A stretch of 10,072 nt of DNA, taken from the NCBI GenBank assembly GCA_018260375.1, contig JAGLBF010000090.1, positions 1 to 10,072 of the forward strand, written 5' to 3'. Of this stretch, positions 1-6,484 are shown one piece after another. Below the pieces are notes generated by a model that saw only the letters and a list, made by a program, of their open reading frames with translations, had not been told where the DNA came from and ran no database searches. The number at the start of each line of letters is the position of its first letter. Position 1 is the stretch's first letter. Origin of the DNA: Deinococcus sp. GTDB taxonomy: Bacteria > Deinococcota > Deinococci > Deinococcales > Deinococcaceae. The translations under genes were made by a program, and so were the position numbers.

Positions 1-2
1 AT

Positions 3-302
3 CCGCTCGGATTGATTCGGAAGTACGCCAAATCAATCGGAATCCGTATTATACGAGTTCTGACACCCGCTGAGCGTCGCTCATTATCAGTGCATAGCTT
101 TGGCGACACCACAGATCCACACAACCTGCGCCGCACCTACGCCAGTCTTAGCCTGATGCACGGCGTACCTGCTGAGGTGGTGAGCAAACAACCGGGCCAC
201 GCCACGGTGGGCTTTACCCTCAACCAGTACCGCTCTGTTTACAGCTCAGAACGCGAAAACTAGGCACGGGATATTGGTGAACTGACGGCAGGCAAAAACT
301 GA
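3..302 (+). pseudogene. Decayed tyrosine recombinase (phage-type integrase), C-terminal remnant
   Basis: This is the catalytic C-terminus of a tyrosine recombinase, the family that integrates and excises phages and genomic islands. The frame is open from the window edge, so the 5' end is missing; the first in-window start is TTG at 12. Counting from that TTG, residues 37-40 give the H-x-x-R box (HNLR in PHNLRRTYASL), H63 the GH box, and Y73 the likely nucleophile, with the usual H-to-Y spacing of ten. Two signs of decay are visible. The normal LGH reads PGH (P61), and an amber codon at 261-263 interrupts a frame that still reads family-like (ARDIGELTAGKN) to a TGA at 300-302. The first 30 or so residues do not look like integrase and may come from inserted repeat DNA. 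The gene points at the 3' end of tRNA-Ala about 90 bp away, a classic integration site. An alternative is a functional protein ending at 263. I am fairly sure of the family and less sure it is dead. Confidence 0.72.
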
Positions 303-304
303 CC

Positions 305-325
305 GTTACGCACGGGTTACGCACG
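305..325. repeat. 10-bp tandem direct repeat beside the integrase remnant
   Basis: GTTACGCACG occurs at 305-314 and again at 316-325, a period of 11 bp (about one helical turn). It starts 3 bp after the downstream TGA of the integrase remnant. Arm-type binding sites of tyrosine recombinases are short direct repeats of this kind near attP, so this may be a leftover of one. That role is inference only. Confidence 0.5.
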
Positions 326-365
326 CGGGTGCTTTTGCGCCGTTGACTTCCTTTTCAAAAACAAA

Positions 366-389
366 AAACACCGCCCTGAGACGGTGTTT
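366..389 (-). terminator. Intrinsic terminator of tRNA-Ala
   Basis: Read on the minus strand, an 8-bp perfect stem (AAACACCG with CGGTGTTT) closes an 8-nt loop and is followed by a T-rich tract (TTTGTTTTTG). It begins 4 nt after the encoded CCA of the tRNA gene. On the plus strand there is no T-run after the stem, so it works in one direction only. Confidence 0.88.
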
Positions 390-393
390 AGGC

Positions 394-468
<75 letters not shown>

Positions 469-479
469 AGCGCTGAAGA

Positions 480-508
480 AGCATAGCCCAGCGGCCCCTC
501 ACTGTCAA
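480..508 (-). promoter_or_regulatory. Promoter of tRNA-Ala
   Basis: On the minus strand there is a perfect -35 TTGACA (508-503), a 17-nt spacer, and a -10 TATGCT (485-480). Transcription would start around 473, a few nucleotides before the mature tRNA 5' end at 468. This strength fits a stable-RNA gene. Confidence 0.85.
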
Positions 509-599
509 CCCCAGTATAGAGTGGCGTGTTACTCAGCAATATGTGACTGGAAGATCAAGCGGCATCTTTGCGACTGTGCTGGAATGAAGAAAAAGGCAT

Positions 600-629
600 A
601 TGACCTAGCTCTACTCAGTCGTCTATACT
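600..629 (+). promoter_or_regulatory. Leaderless promoter of the acylphosphatase gene
   Basis: A -35-like ATGACC (600-605) stands 18 nt before a -10 TATACT (624-629). The -10 ends 7 nt before the ATG at 637, and there is no Shine-Dalgarno sequence. The transcript should therefore begin at or next to the start codon, as is common in Deinococcus. Confidence 0.68.
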
Positions 630-636
630 CAGCGCC

Positions 637-918
637 ATGTCTGAACAGCGCACGCGGCGGCTTACCGCTCTTATTTCTGGCACCGTGCAGGGTGTAGGCT
701 ACCGCCTGTGGGTGCAGCGCTACGCACGTGACCTGCAACTGACGGGCTATGCCGAGAACCTCAGTGACGGACGGGTAGAAGTCATTGCTGAAGGCCAACA
801 AGCCGACCTAGAGCGGCTGCTACACTGGCTGGCACGTGGCCCCAAACACGCAGTTGTGAGCGCCATAGAGACCCAGTGGGCCGACGCCACGGGACTGGAG
901 GGCTTTCATACGTATTGA
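637..918 (+). CDS. acyP: Acylphosphatase
   Basis: This small cytosolic enzyme hydrolyses acyl phosphates such as carbamoyl phosphate or 1,3-bisphosphoglycerate; its physiological role in bacteria is unclear. The protein is 93 residues, close to the usual 90-100 for the one-domain family. The phosphate-binding loop GTVQGVGYR lies at residues 15-23, with Y in place of the more usual F. The catalytic Arg is R23 and the catalytic Asn is N41 (GYAENLSDGRVEVIAEG), the same numbers as in the classic animal enzymes. The ATG at 637 is supported by the leaderless promoter and by family length. It is divergent from tRNA-Ala and about 80 bp before the metX promoter, so it is probably transcribed alone. 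No clear terminator follows it. Confidence 0.93.
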   Translation: MSEQRTRRLTALISGTVQGVGYRLWVQRYARDLQLTGYAENLSDGRVEVIAEGQQADLERLLHWLARGPKHAVVSAIETQWADATGLEGFHTY

Positions 919-962
919 TGGGCGCTTGATGGTCAACTCGCCTGAGCCACACTAGCGTCTGA

Positions 963-989
963 ATATCTCTGTTCGCCATATCTCTGTTC
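963..989. repeat. Direct repeat upstream of the metX promoter
   Basis: The 12-mer ATATCTCTGTTC occurs perfectly at 963-974 and 978-989, with a 15-bp period. It ends 9 bp before the -35 box of the metX leader promoter. The position would suit an activator site, but it may be simple duplication. The rest of 919-998 shows nothing else I can name. Confidence 0.5.
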
Positions 990-998
990 ACCGCCTAG

Positions 999-1027
999 CT
1001 GACAAAACACCGCACGGCTGTTATACT
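999..1027 (+). promoter_or_regulatory. Promoter of the metX leader
   Basis: A -35 CTGACA (999-1004), a 17-nt spacer and a -10 TATACT (1022-1027) predict a start near 1034. That is about 15-20 nt before the first helix of the riboswitch, so the whole aptamer is inside the transcript and the metX leader is roughly 235 nt. Confidence 0.78.
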
Positions 1028-1043
1028 TTTGAGCGTTTCTCAA

Positions 1044-1185
1044 GTAGGAACACTCTTATCAAAAGCGCCTCAGAGACTGGCTCAGCGAGGGCGCGGCAGC
1101 CGAACTTTCATCACAGTGTCGCTGCTTTTCCAGCGCTTGCCCACGCCCAACGATGCGGTTAGGGGGCAGGAGTGATAAGGGCAGG
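1044..1185 (+). promoter_or_regulatory. SAM-I riboswitch (S-box) aptamer controlling metX
   Basis: The RNA follows the S-box layout. P1 pairs CTCTTATC (1053-1060) with GATAAGGG (1174-1181), with one G-U. P2 pairs GCGCC just after it with GGCGC before the conserved GGCAGCC (S-box GGCAACC-like). Between them lies AGAGACTGGCTCAGCGA, matching the S-box kink-turn and pseudoknot segment (GAGGGACTGGCCC..GA). A P4-like hairpin CCCAAC-gatgc-GGTTAGGG precedes the closing P1 strand. The P3 region (about 1105-1140) is the least clear match. S-boxes bind S-adenosylmethionine and switch off methionine genes, which fits the metX gene 85 nt downstream. Confidence 0.88.
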
Positions 1186-1237
1186 GTTTTTACTGAGTGT
1201 GTCCCCTCCCGTACAACCAGGCAGGGGCCGTTTAGCT

Positions 1238-1265
1238 GTGCCTCTCGCTGTATTTCAGGAGGTGC
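1238..1265 (+). promoter_or_regulatory. Putative ribosome-binding-site sequestering hairpin of the metX leader
   Basis: GTGCCTC (1238-1244) can pair with GAGGTGC (1259-1265) over 7 bp with two G-U pairs, closing a 14-nt loop. This buries the Shine-Dalgarno AGGAGG (1257-1262) located 7 nt before the metX GTG. A competing pairing of CCCCT (1203-1207) with AGGGG (1223-1227), or GGCA (1220-1223) with TGCC (1239-1242), could release it. No stem followed by a T-run is seen, so control looks translational. This is an inference from base pairing. Confidence 0.5.
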
Positions 1266-1269
1266 TTAC

Positions 1270-2289
1270 GTGATAACGCAACAACAACAGGCTACGCCGT
1301 TCACCGAAACAAAGGCCGAGCCAACACCAATAGCCAAAACTACAGACTACCCAAAAAAGACTATCACCCTTTTTCGTGACGAACCTTTGCTGCTTGACAG
1401 CGGGCATCTGCTCAACAATGTGCGGGTCATGTACCACGCTTACGGGCAGCCCAGCACGCATGTCACGCTGATTTTGCATGCATTGACCGGTGACAGTGCC
1501 GCGCACAACTGGTGGCCCCAGATGGTCGGCGAAGGCAAGGCGCTAGACCCCAGCCGCGAGTATCTGATCTGTAGCAACGTACTGGGCGGGTGTTCAGGCA
1601 GCAGCAGCAGTAAGGAGCTGAACTTGCCTACAGGCAGCCTGACGCTGCGCGACATGGTGCGGGTGCAGTACGAACTGCTGCGCGTGCTGGGCGTGAAGCG
1701 CGTGACGTTAATAGGCGGCAGTATGGGCGGTATGCAGGCTTACGCCTGGTTGACCACCTTTCCAGATGTGATAGACCGCGCCGTAATTATTGCCGCCCCC
1801 GCACGGCATTCACCCTGGGCCATCGGACTGAATACGGCCGCCCGCAACGCTATTTCACTCTCCCCCGGCGGCGAGGGCCTGAAGGTAGCGCGACAGATTG
1901 CCATGCTCAGCTACCGCTCGCCTCAGAGCCTGGAGCAAACCCAGCGCGGCGCTAGCCCACGCACGCCTCATCGCCCTGCCGTCAGCACGTATCTGGAACA
2001 TCAGGGCCAAAAACTGGCTGACCGCTTTTGCGAAGAGAGTTATGTCACCCTGACCGCTGCGATGGATAACTTTCAGCTTAGCGACGCAGATTTGCACGCC
2101 GTCAAGGTGCCGGTGTTGGTGGTGGGCATTGACAGTGACCAGCTCTACCCTGCTTGGGAAATCAGGCAGCACGCTGAACAACTTGGCAACGCCGCGTACT
2201 GGGAGCTGCAAAGCCCCCACGGACACGACGCTTTTTTGATGGACGGCGAGGCGCTGTCTCAGCAGGTGAAGGCGTGGTTAGCGAGGTAA
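1270..2289 (+). CDS. metX: Homoserine O-acetyltransferase (MetX family)
   Basis: MetX transfers acetyl from acetyl-CoA to homoserine, the first committed step of methionine synthesis; relatives use succinyl-CoA or serine, and sequence alone does not exclude those. The fold is an alpha/beta-hydrolase. The nucleophile is S151 in GGSMGGMQ, the acid D290 in DSDQLYP, and the base H319 in GHDAFL. The oxyanion segment NVLGGCSGSSSS (103-114) carries SSS where most members read STGP. The frame is open back to ATG 1153, but that ATG lies inside the riboswitch. I chose GTG 1270 because AGGAGG stands 7 nt before it; it gives 339 residues, near the usual size. The first 25 residues are Gln/Thr/Pro-rich and look disordered. 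It is single-gene, regulated by the SAM-I leader, and convergent with smc. Confidence 0.94.
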   Translation: MITQQQQATPFTETKAEPTPIAKTTDYPKKTITLFRDEPLLLDSGHLLNNVRVMYHAYGQPSTHVTLILHALTGDSAAHNWWPQMVGEGKALDPSREYLICSNVLGGCSGSSSSKELNLPTGSLTLRDMVRVQYELLRVLGVKRVTLIGGSMGGMQAYAWLTTFPDVIDRAVIIAAPARHSPWAIGLNTAARNAISLSPGGEGLKVARQIAMLSYRSPQSLEQTQRGASPRTPHRPAVSTYLEHQGQKLADRFCEESYVTLTAAMDNFQLSDADLHAVKVPVLVVGIDSDQLYPAWEIRQHAEQLGNAAYWELQSPHGHDAFLMDGEALSQQVKAWLAR

Positions 2290-2316
2290 GGAACGCAGGC
2301 GGACGCTTATACCCTC

Positions 2317-2371
2317 ATACGGACTGCGCCCTAAGCCGTGCTAAAAACGCGGTGAAAGAAGGGAGGCGGGC
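2317..2371 (+). repeat. Dispersed intergenic repeat, copy 1 (between metX and smc)
   Basis: The copy reads ATACGGACTGCG, then CCGTGCTAA and AACGCGGTGAAAG, ending GGGAGGCGGGC. Bases 2336-2371 match 5839-5874 in inverted orientation at 35 of 36 positions. It fills most of the 99-bp gap between the convergent metX and smc genes. No T-run follows, so it is not a standard intrinsic terminator, though CCGTG-CTAAAAA-CGCGG can form a short hairpin. Confidence 0.78.
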
Positions 2372-2388
2372 ATGGAGCGCAATCCGGA

Positions 2389-5300
2389 TCACTCGCTCTT
2401 GATGCTTAGCAGCCGCGACGCGCCGCCGCCGTCAGTGGTAACCCCCCAGATGGCGCGGGCCACTTCCATCGTAGCTTTCTGGTGCGTGACCACAATAAAT
2501 TGCGAACCCCTAGCAGCAAACACTTGCAAAAAGTGAGTAAAGCGCCGAATATTGGCCTCGTCGAGCGGCGCGTCTACCTCGTCAAGCACTGCCAGAGGTA
2601 GACCCCGTTGCTGCATGTCTGGGGCGGCGTGGGCGAGGGCAAACAAAAAGCCCAGGCCCGCCATCGTGCGCTCACCCGCCGACAGCAACGTGAGGCTGCG
2701 GGTGCGCTTGCCGCGCGGCTGCACCAGCAAGTGCAGGCCTGTCAGCTCACCCGCCTCGCCGCGCTCAGGCTCTAGTTCGCCGCTGCCACCCAAAAGCTCG
2801 GTGCTGTACTCACCAAAGGCTGCGTTGACCCGCTCAAAGGCTTCGGCGGTGGCTCGCTGCTCGGCACCAGCTAGGTCATGAAGGTGTTTGTGCAGCTCGT
2901 CAGCGGCTTGCTGAGCATCCTGGCGCTGGCCCATCAGCTCTTGCAAGCGGGCGAGTTCCTGGGCGTGTTCTTCTTCAGCAAGCGCGTTGACCACGCCGAT
3001 GCGCTCTAAAAGAACGCGCAGCTTGTTCAGCTCGCCTTGCCACTCGCGCGGCGTGCCTGCCAGGAGCGCTCCGTCTGGCAACGGTTGACGGCTTCCCTCA
3101 CGGCGGGCGATGATGAGGTGCAGCTCTTCGAGTGCGGCCCTCAGGCGGTTTTGGCTTGCCAGCACATTAGCGTACTGCTGGCTGAGGTCGCTCACCTGCT
3201 GCTCGCCTGGCCCGTCAGGTGGGCGCAGGGCTGCCAGTTCGTGAGTGCGCCGCGCTACTTCTTGCTGGGCGTGGGCCAGTTGCTGACGCTGCTGCTCGGT
3301 GGCGAGTTGGTTGCGGGCCAGGCGCTCGCGCAGCTGCTGCCCGCGCACACTGCTATCCTGATACGCCTGCCATTCGCGCTGTTGGTCACGGGCCTGCATC
3401 AGCGCCTCGGCAAGCTGACGCTCCTGCTCGCGGGTACGTGCCAGGGTCTGCGCAAGCTCAGCCGCCTGTGCCTGCGCCTGATCACTGAGGGGCAATTCGG
3501 CGGTGGGCGGCGCGGCGGGCAGTGTTGCCAGTTGCCGCACCAAGTCACCCAGGCGCTGCTGCTGGGCGCGTTGATTGGCTAGAAGTTGCTGCCACACTTG
3601 CTCGGCCTGTCGCTCGGCGGCCTGTAGCGCGCTCAGCTGAGTGGTATCGCTGCTGGGCAATTCTGCCAGTGTCCGCTCGGCAGCCTGGACTTCGGCGTTC
3701 AGGGCCTTTTCGCGCCGTGCTAAGTCTTCTAGCTCACCTTGCAACTCGTGGTAACGCCGTTGGTCGGCCAGCACGCTAAAGCCCGTGTCGCGCTGCCGCC
3801 CCCCAGTCAGCGCACCGCCAGGCTCTAGCAATTCGCCGTCCAGTGTAACCAGGCGCGGGCGAACCGCCTGCTCACGGGCCAGCGCAGTCGCGGCTGTCAG
3901 GTCAGAGAGCAGCAGCGTGTCTGATAACAGCGCCTGAGCCACCTGGGGCGGGTCGCTGGGACACAGGTCAGCCAGGTTGCCCAGCACGCCGCGACTTTGC
4001 AGCGCACTGTCACGCCGGGGGCGCACACGCAGCAAATCCAGCGGCAAGAAGGTGGCCCGCCCCCCCTGGCGCTTAAGCAGGTCTATGATTTCGCGCGCGT
4101 CATCGGCGGTTTGCACCACCACTTGCTCTAAGCGGCGTCCCAGCGCGGCCTGTAAGGCCACTTCGTACTCGGCAGGGACGTTGAGCAGGTCAGCCACCGA
4201 GCCTACAATGCCCGCGTGGTCACTGCTCAGCGCGCGGCGCGGGCCTTCGCCGTAGCGGGCATAGCTGTCAAGCGACTGCCCCAGCCGCACCACTTCGCGC
4301 TGCAAAGGCGCGGCAGCTGACTGCACGGCGCTGAGTTGCTGGCGCAGTCGCTGAAGGTGTTGGTCAGCCTGGGCACGCGTTTCACGCTGCCGCTGCTGCT
4401 GGATTTCGGCTTGCTGGCGGGCGGACTGGGCCGCACTGTAGTTGGCCTGGCTGGTGGTGAGCTGGGGGGCCAACTCCGCCAGCGCTTGTTGTATATATTC
4501 TTGCTCCTGCTGCCAAGTGTCGCGCTGGGCACTGAGGCGGGCTTGCTGCACCCGGTGCTGCTCGGCCTGGGTACTGAGTTGCTGAGCCTGGGCCTGAAGC
4601 TGGCGCTGGCTTTTTTCTAGGCGGGCCAGTTGATCGCGGGTAAGCTGCAATTCGCGCTGCAGCGGCTCAGGCTCTTGCTGGGGCCTAGCTGGGGGTTGCT
4701 GCGGCAAGTGAGCCAGGTCGCGCTGCACCTCCCCGGCTTCGCGCTCTAAGTGGCCCAGATAATGCCGCTGCTGCTCTTCGGCTTCCTGGGCGGCGCGCAG
4801 CAGCTCGCCTGCTTGCTGGTAGGCTGCCAGGTCAGCCGCCTGACGCTGCTGCAGCGCGCGGGCTTGTTCTAGGGCGCTTTGGGCGGCAGTAATCTGCTGG
4901 GCCAGTTGTTCAGACTGAAGTTGCTGGGCTACCGCCTGCTCCTGAAGCTGGGCGATTTCAGCCTCTAACGCCTGTTGGCGCTCGCGGTGCAGCGCATCTT
5001 GCAAGGCCAGGCTGCGCAGGCGGTGACGGCGCTCGGCGCTGGCCCGCTCGCTTTCGGCGGCAAGTTGGGTGACGCGCTCTTGCCACTGCTCCTCTAGCCG
5101 CTGCAGCTCATGTAGGTGGCGCTCGGCTTCTTGCAAGCGGGCTTGGGTGTCTTGACGGGCGCTGACCGCTCGGCTAAGGCCCGCCGCTTCTTGCAAGTAG
5201 CCCAGCAGCGTGCGGCCCTGGGCCTCTACCACGCCGCTCACCTCACCTTGCCCGATGACGGCCAGTCCGCCAGGCCCGAACCCCGTACCGCGCAGCGCCG

Positions 5301-5652
5301 CGTGAATGTCACGCACCCGTACGGCACGGCCTTGCAGGTCTTGCTCACTGCTGCCATCGCGATAGAGGCGGCGCGACAAGCTCAGGTGGCCGGTGGGCAG
5401 ACGCAGCTCTAGCTGCACCTCAGCAAAGCCCAGCGGCGCTTTAAGTGACGAGCCATGAAAGATAAGCTCGGTGGCCTTACCCGCCCGCAGTTCGCGGCTG
5501 CGTGCCTGGTGGGTGGCCCAGCGCAGCGCCTCCACCACATTGCTTTTGCCCGAACCATTGGGGCCAATCACGGCACAGACTCCGCCGTCAAACTCTAGGC
5601 GGGTCTTGTCAGCAAAACTTTTAAAGCCCTGTAGGGTGATACTTTCAAGCAT
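2389..5652 (-). CDS. smc: Chromosome partition/condensation protein SMC
   Basis: SMC is the ATPase of the bacterial condensin that loads near origins and extrudes DNA loops, normally with ScpA and ScpB; neither partner is in this window. The order is typical. The N-terminal head has Walker A GPNGSGKSN (residues 30-38). A Gln-rich coiled coil follows, then a hinge (about 470-620, with a Gly-rich segment GGALTGG at its end), a returning coil, and a C-terminal head with signature LLSAGE (about 989-994) and Walker B LAVLDEVD. The signature has Ala where most SMCs have Gly (LSGGE). I chose ATG 5652 (1087 aa) because family members begin here (MLESITLQGFKSF). A GTG at 5682 would add MKDSTTPHPP-type residues, and neither start has a clear Shine-Dalgarno or -10. 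The length is slightly below the common 1150-1190 aa. The gene stands alone, 274 bp after the GerMN gene. Confidence 0.97.
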   Translation of the reverse strand: MLESITLQGFKSFADKTRLEFDGGVCAVIGPNGSGKSNVVEALRWATHQARSRELRAGKATELIFHGSSLKAPLGFAEVQLELRLPTGHLSLSRRLYRDGSSEQDLQGRAVRVRDIHAALRGTGFGPGGLAVIGQGEVSGVVEAQGRTLLGYLQEAAGLSRAVSARQDTQARLQEAERHLHELQRLEEQWQERVTQLAAESERASAERRHRLRSLALQDALHRERQQALEAEIAQLQEQAVAQQLQSEQLAQQITAAQSALEQARALQQRQAADLAAYQQAGELLRAAQEAEEQQRHYLGHLEREAGEVQRDLAHLPQQPPARPQQEPEPLQRELQLTRDQLARLEKSQRQLQAQAQQLSTQAEQHRVQQARLSAQRDTWQQEQEYIQQALAELAPQLTTSQANYSAAQSARQQAEIQQQRQRETRAQADQHLQRLRQQLSAVQSAAAPLQREVVRLGQSLDSYARYGEGPRRALSSDHAGIVGSVADLLNVPAEYEVALQAALGRRLEQVVVQTADDAREIIDLLKRQGGRATFLPLDLLRVRPRRDSALQSRGVLGNLADLCPSDPPQVAQALLSDTLLLSDLTAATALAREQAVRPRLVTLDGELLEPGGALTGGRQRDTGFSVLADQRRYHELQGELEDLARREKALNAEVQAAERTLAELPSSDTTQLSALQAAERQAEQVWQQLLANQRAQQQRLGDLVRQLATLPAAPPTAELPLSDQAQAQAAELAQTLARTREQERQLAEALMQARDQQREWQAYQDSSVRGQQLRERLARNQLATEQQRQQLAHAQQEVARRTHELAALRPPDGPGEQQVSDLSQQYANVLASQNRLRAALEELHLIIARREGSRQPLPDGALLAGTPREWQGELNKLRVLLERIGVVNALAEEEHAQELARLQELMGQRQDAQQAADELHKHLHDLAGAEQRATAEAFERVNAAFGEYSTELLGGSGELEPERGEAGELTGLHLLVQPRGKRTRSLTLLSAGERTMAGLGFLFALAHAAPDMQQRGLPLAVLDEVDAPLDEANIRRFTHFLQVFAARGSQFIVVTHQKATMEVARAIWGVTTDGGGASRLLSIKSE

Positions 5653-5838
5653 AGGTGGATGTGGTGTGGTTGAATCTTTCACTGCGCAGTCAGCAGGCAG
5701 TTATCTGGCTGCATTCTCTGGTTATGTTACGGTAGCAGTACGGCAATACAGAGTACAGAGCGCAATTCCAGCACAATCACAAATTGCAGCACCGTCACAG
5801 AGTTACTGCCTGCGGCACCGCAGCGCACTTTCGCCTAC

Positions 5839-5881
5839 GCCCGCCTCCCTTCTTTCACCGCGTTGTTAGCACGGTTCAAGT
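5839..5881 (-). repeat. Dispersed intergenic repeat, copy 2 (upstream of smc)
   Basis: Read on the minus strand: ACTTGAACCGTGCTAACAAC, then GCGGTGAAAGAAGG and GAGGCGGGC. It is the inverted partner of copy 1 on the other side of smc. ACCGTG can pair with CGCGGT around the loop CTAACAA. It lies in the 5653-5926 gap, oriented like smc and about 190 bp before its start. Elsewhere in this gap I see only a small GCAATT/AATTGC dyad (5762-5787) and no convincing promoter. Confidence 0.78.
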
Positions 5882-5926
5882 GGGAAGCGGTGCTGTTCTG
5901 ACGTGGCTGTACTTCGGAGAACTGCT

Positions 5927-6484
5927 CTAATCTGGGCAGTCAGCCTTGGTGTAGGCGCGGCTGATGTTCAGATGACCCAGCAACGTAGGTACATTTTTCC
6001 CGCCAACCAAAAAAGATACATCCTGCCCTGAGCGTTCGAGCAGGGTGCGGGTCAATGAGCAGATGATCATGTGCTCACCGCTCAGGCCGTAGTTTAATTT
6101 GGCGTAGCTGCCGGGCAAATTGACGATGTAGTGCTGGCCTCGCAGCCACACTTGCGGCGTGACACTGCCCGCTGGCACCACTCGCAGCGCGTTGGCCTGC
6201 TGTGGCCCTTTGACCCAAGTGGCGGTGGCGGCCTGCGCCAGTTTGCCCGGGGTTTGGCCCTCTACGTTGACGTTACGCGTCTCTTTGACATAGCTGGTCA
6301 CGTCTTTATCTGAAAAATAGATGACCATTTTTTGCGGCTGCACTTCTTCAAGCTGCAATCTGGGCGCGGGCGGCTGGGGCGGCGGCTGCGAGACAAACTG
6401 CTTGGCATAGCTCGCCGCCAAAAGCAGCAGCAACCCGATGATGTTCATAGGCGTAAAGATAATTCGCAAAAAGCGCAACATCAC
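5927..6484 (-). CDS. GerMN-domain membrane-anchored protein
   Basis: The protein (185 aa) has an N-terminal signal anchor at about residues 13-28 (NIIGLLLLLAASYA). A Pro-rich linker follows (34-41, PPPQPPAP), and a GerMN domain covers about 51-175. The domain shows its usual signs: a first strand MVIYFSD, the segment VNLPGSYAKLNYGLSGEHMIICSLTRTL, and the late LLGHLNIS. GerMN domains are extracytoplasmic and often sit with peptidoglycan amidases; they have no known catalysis. Here the domain should face the cell envelope. The GTG start overlaps the amidase stop (GTGA), with an ATG one codon later; GGTGGAG just upstream can serve as ribosome site. It is the last gene of a coupled operon with smpB and the amidase-like gene. 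The partner role is inference. Confidence 0.83.
   Translation of the reverse strand: MMLRFLRIIFTPMNIIGLLLLLAASYAKQFVSQPPPQPPAPRLQLEEVQPQKMVIYFSDKDVTSYVKETRNVNVEGQTPGKLAQAATATWVKGPQQANALRVVPAGSVTPQVWLRGQHYIVNLPGSYAKLNYGLSGEHMIICSLTRTLLERSGQDVSFLVGGKNVPTLLGHLNISRAYTKADCPD

Noticed and set aside
305..325. CRISPR-like array
   Set aside because: Only two 10-bp units with a 1-bp gap; there are no spacers and no cas genes in the window.
529..801. 90-aa minus-strand frame over the acylphosphatase gene
   Set aside because: It overlaps the acyP promoter and 5' half, which carry exact family motifs; its product has no recognisable feature.
1153..1269. 39-residue N-terminal extension of MetX from ATG 1153
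   Set aside because: It lies inside the riboswitch aptamer and platform, is unlike MetX, and a strong ribosome site points to GTG 1270.
3037..3582. 181-aa plus-strand frame opposite smc
   Set aside because: It is antisense to the coiled coil of SMC; the Leu-rich product is the mirror of Gln-rich codons and shows no domain or start signals.
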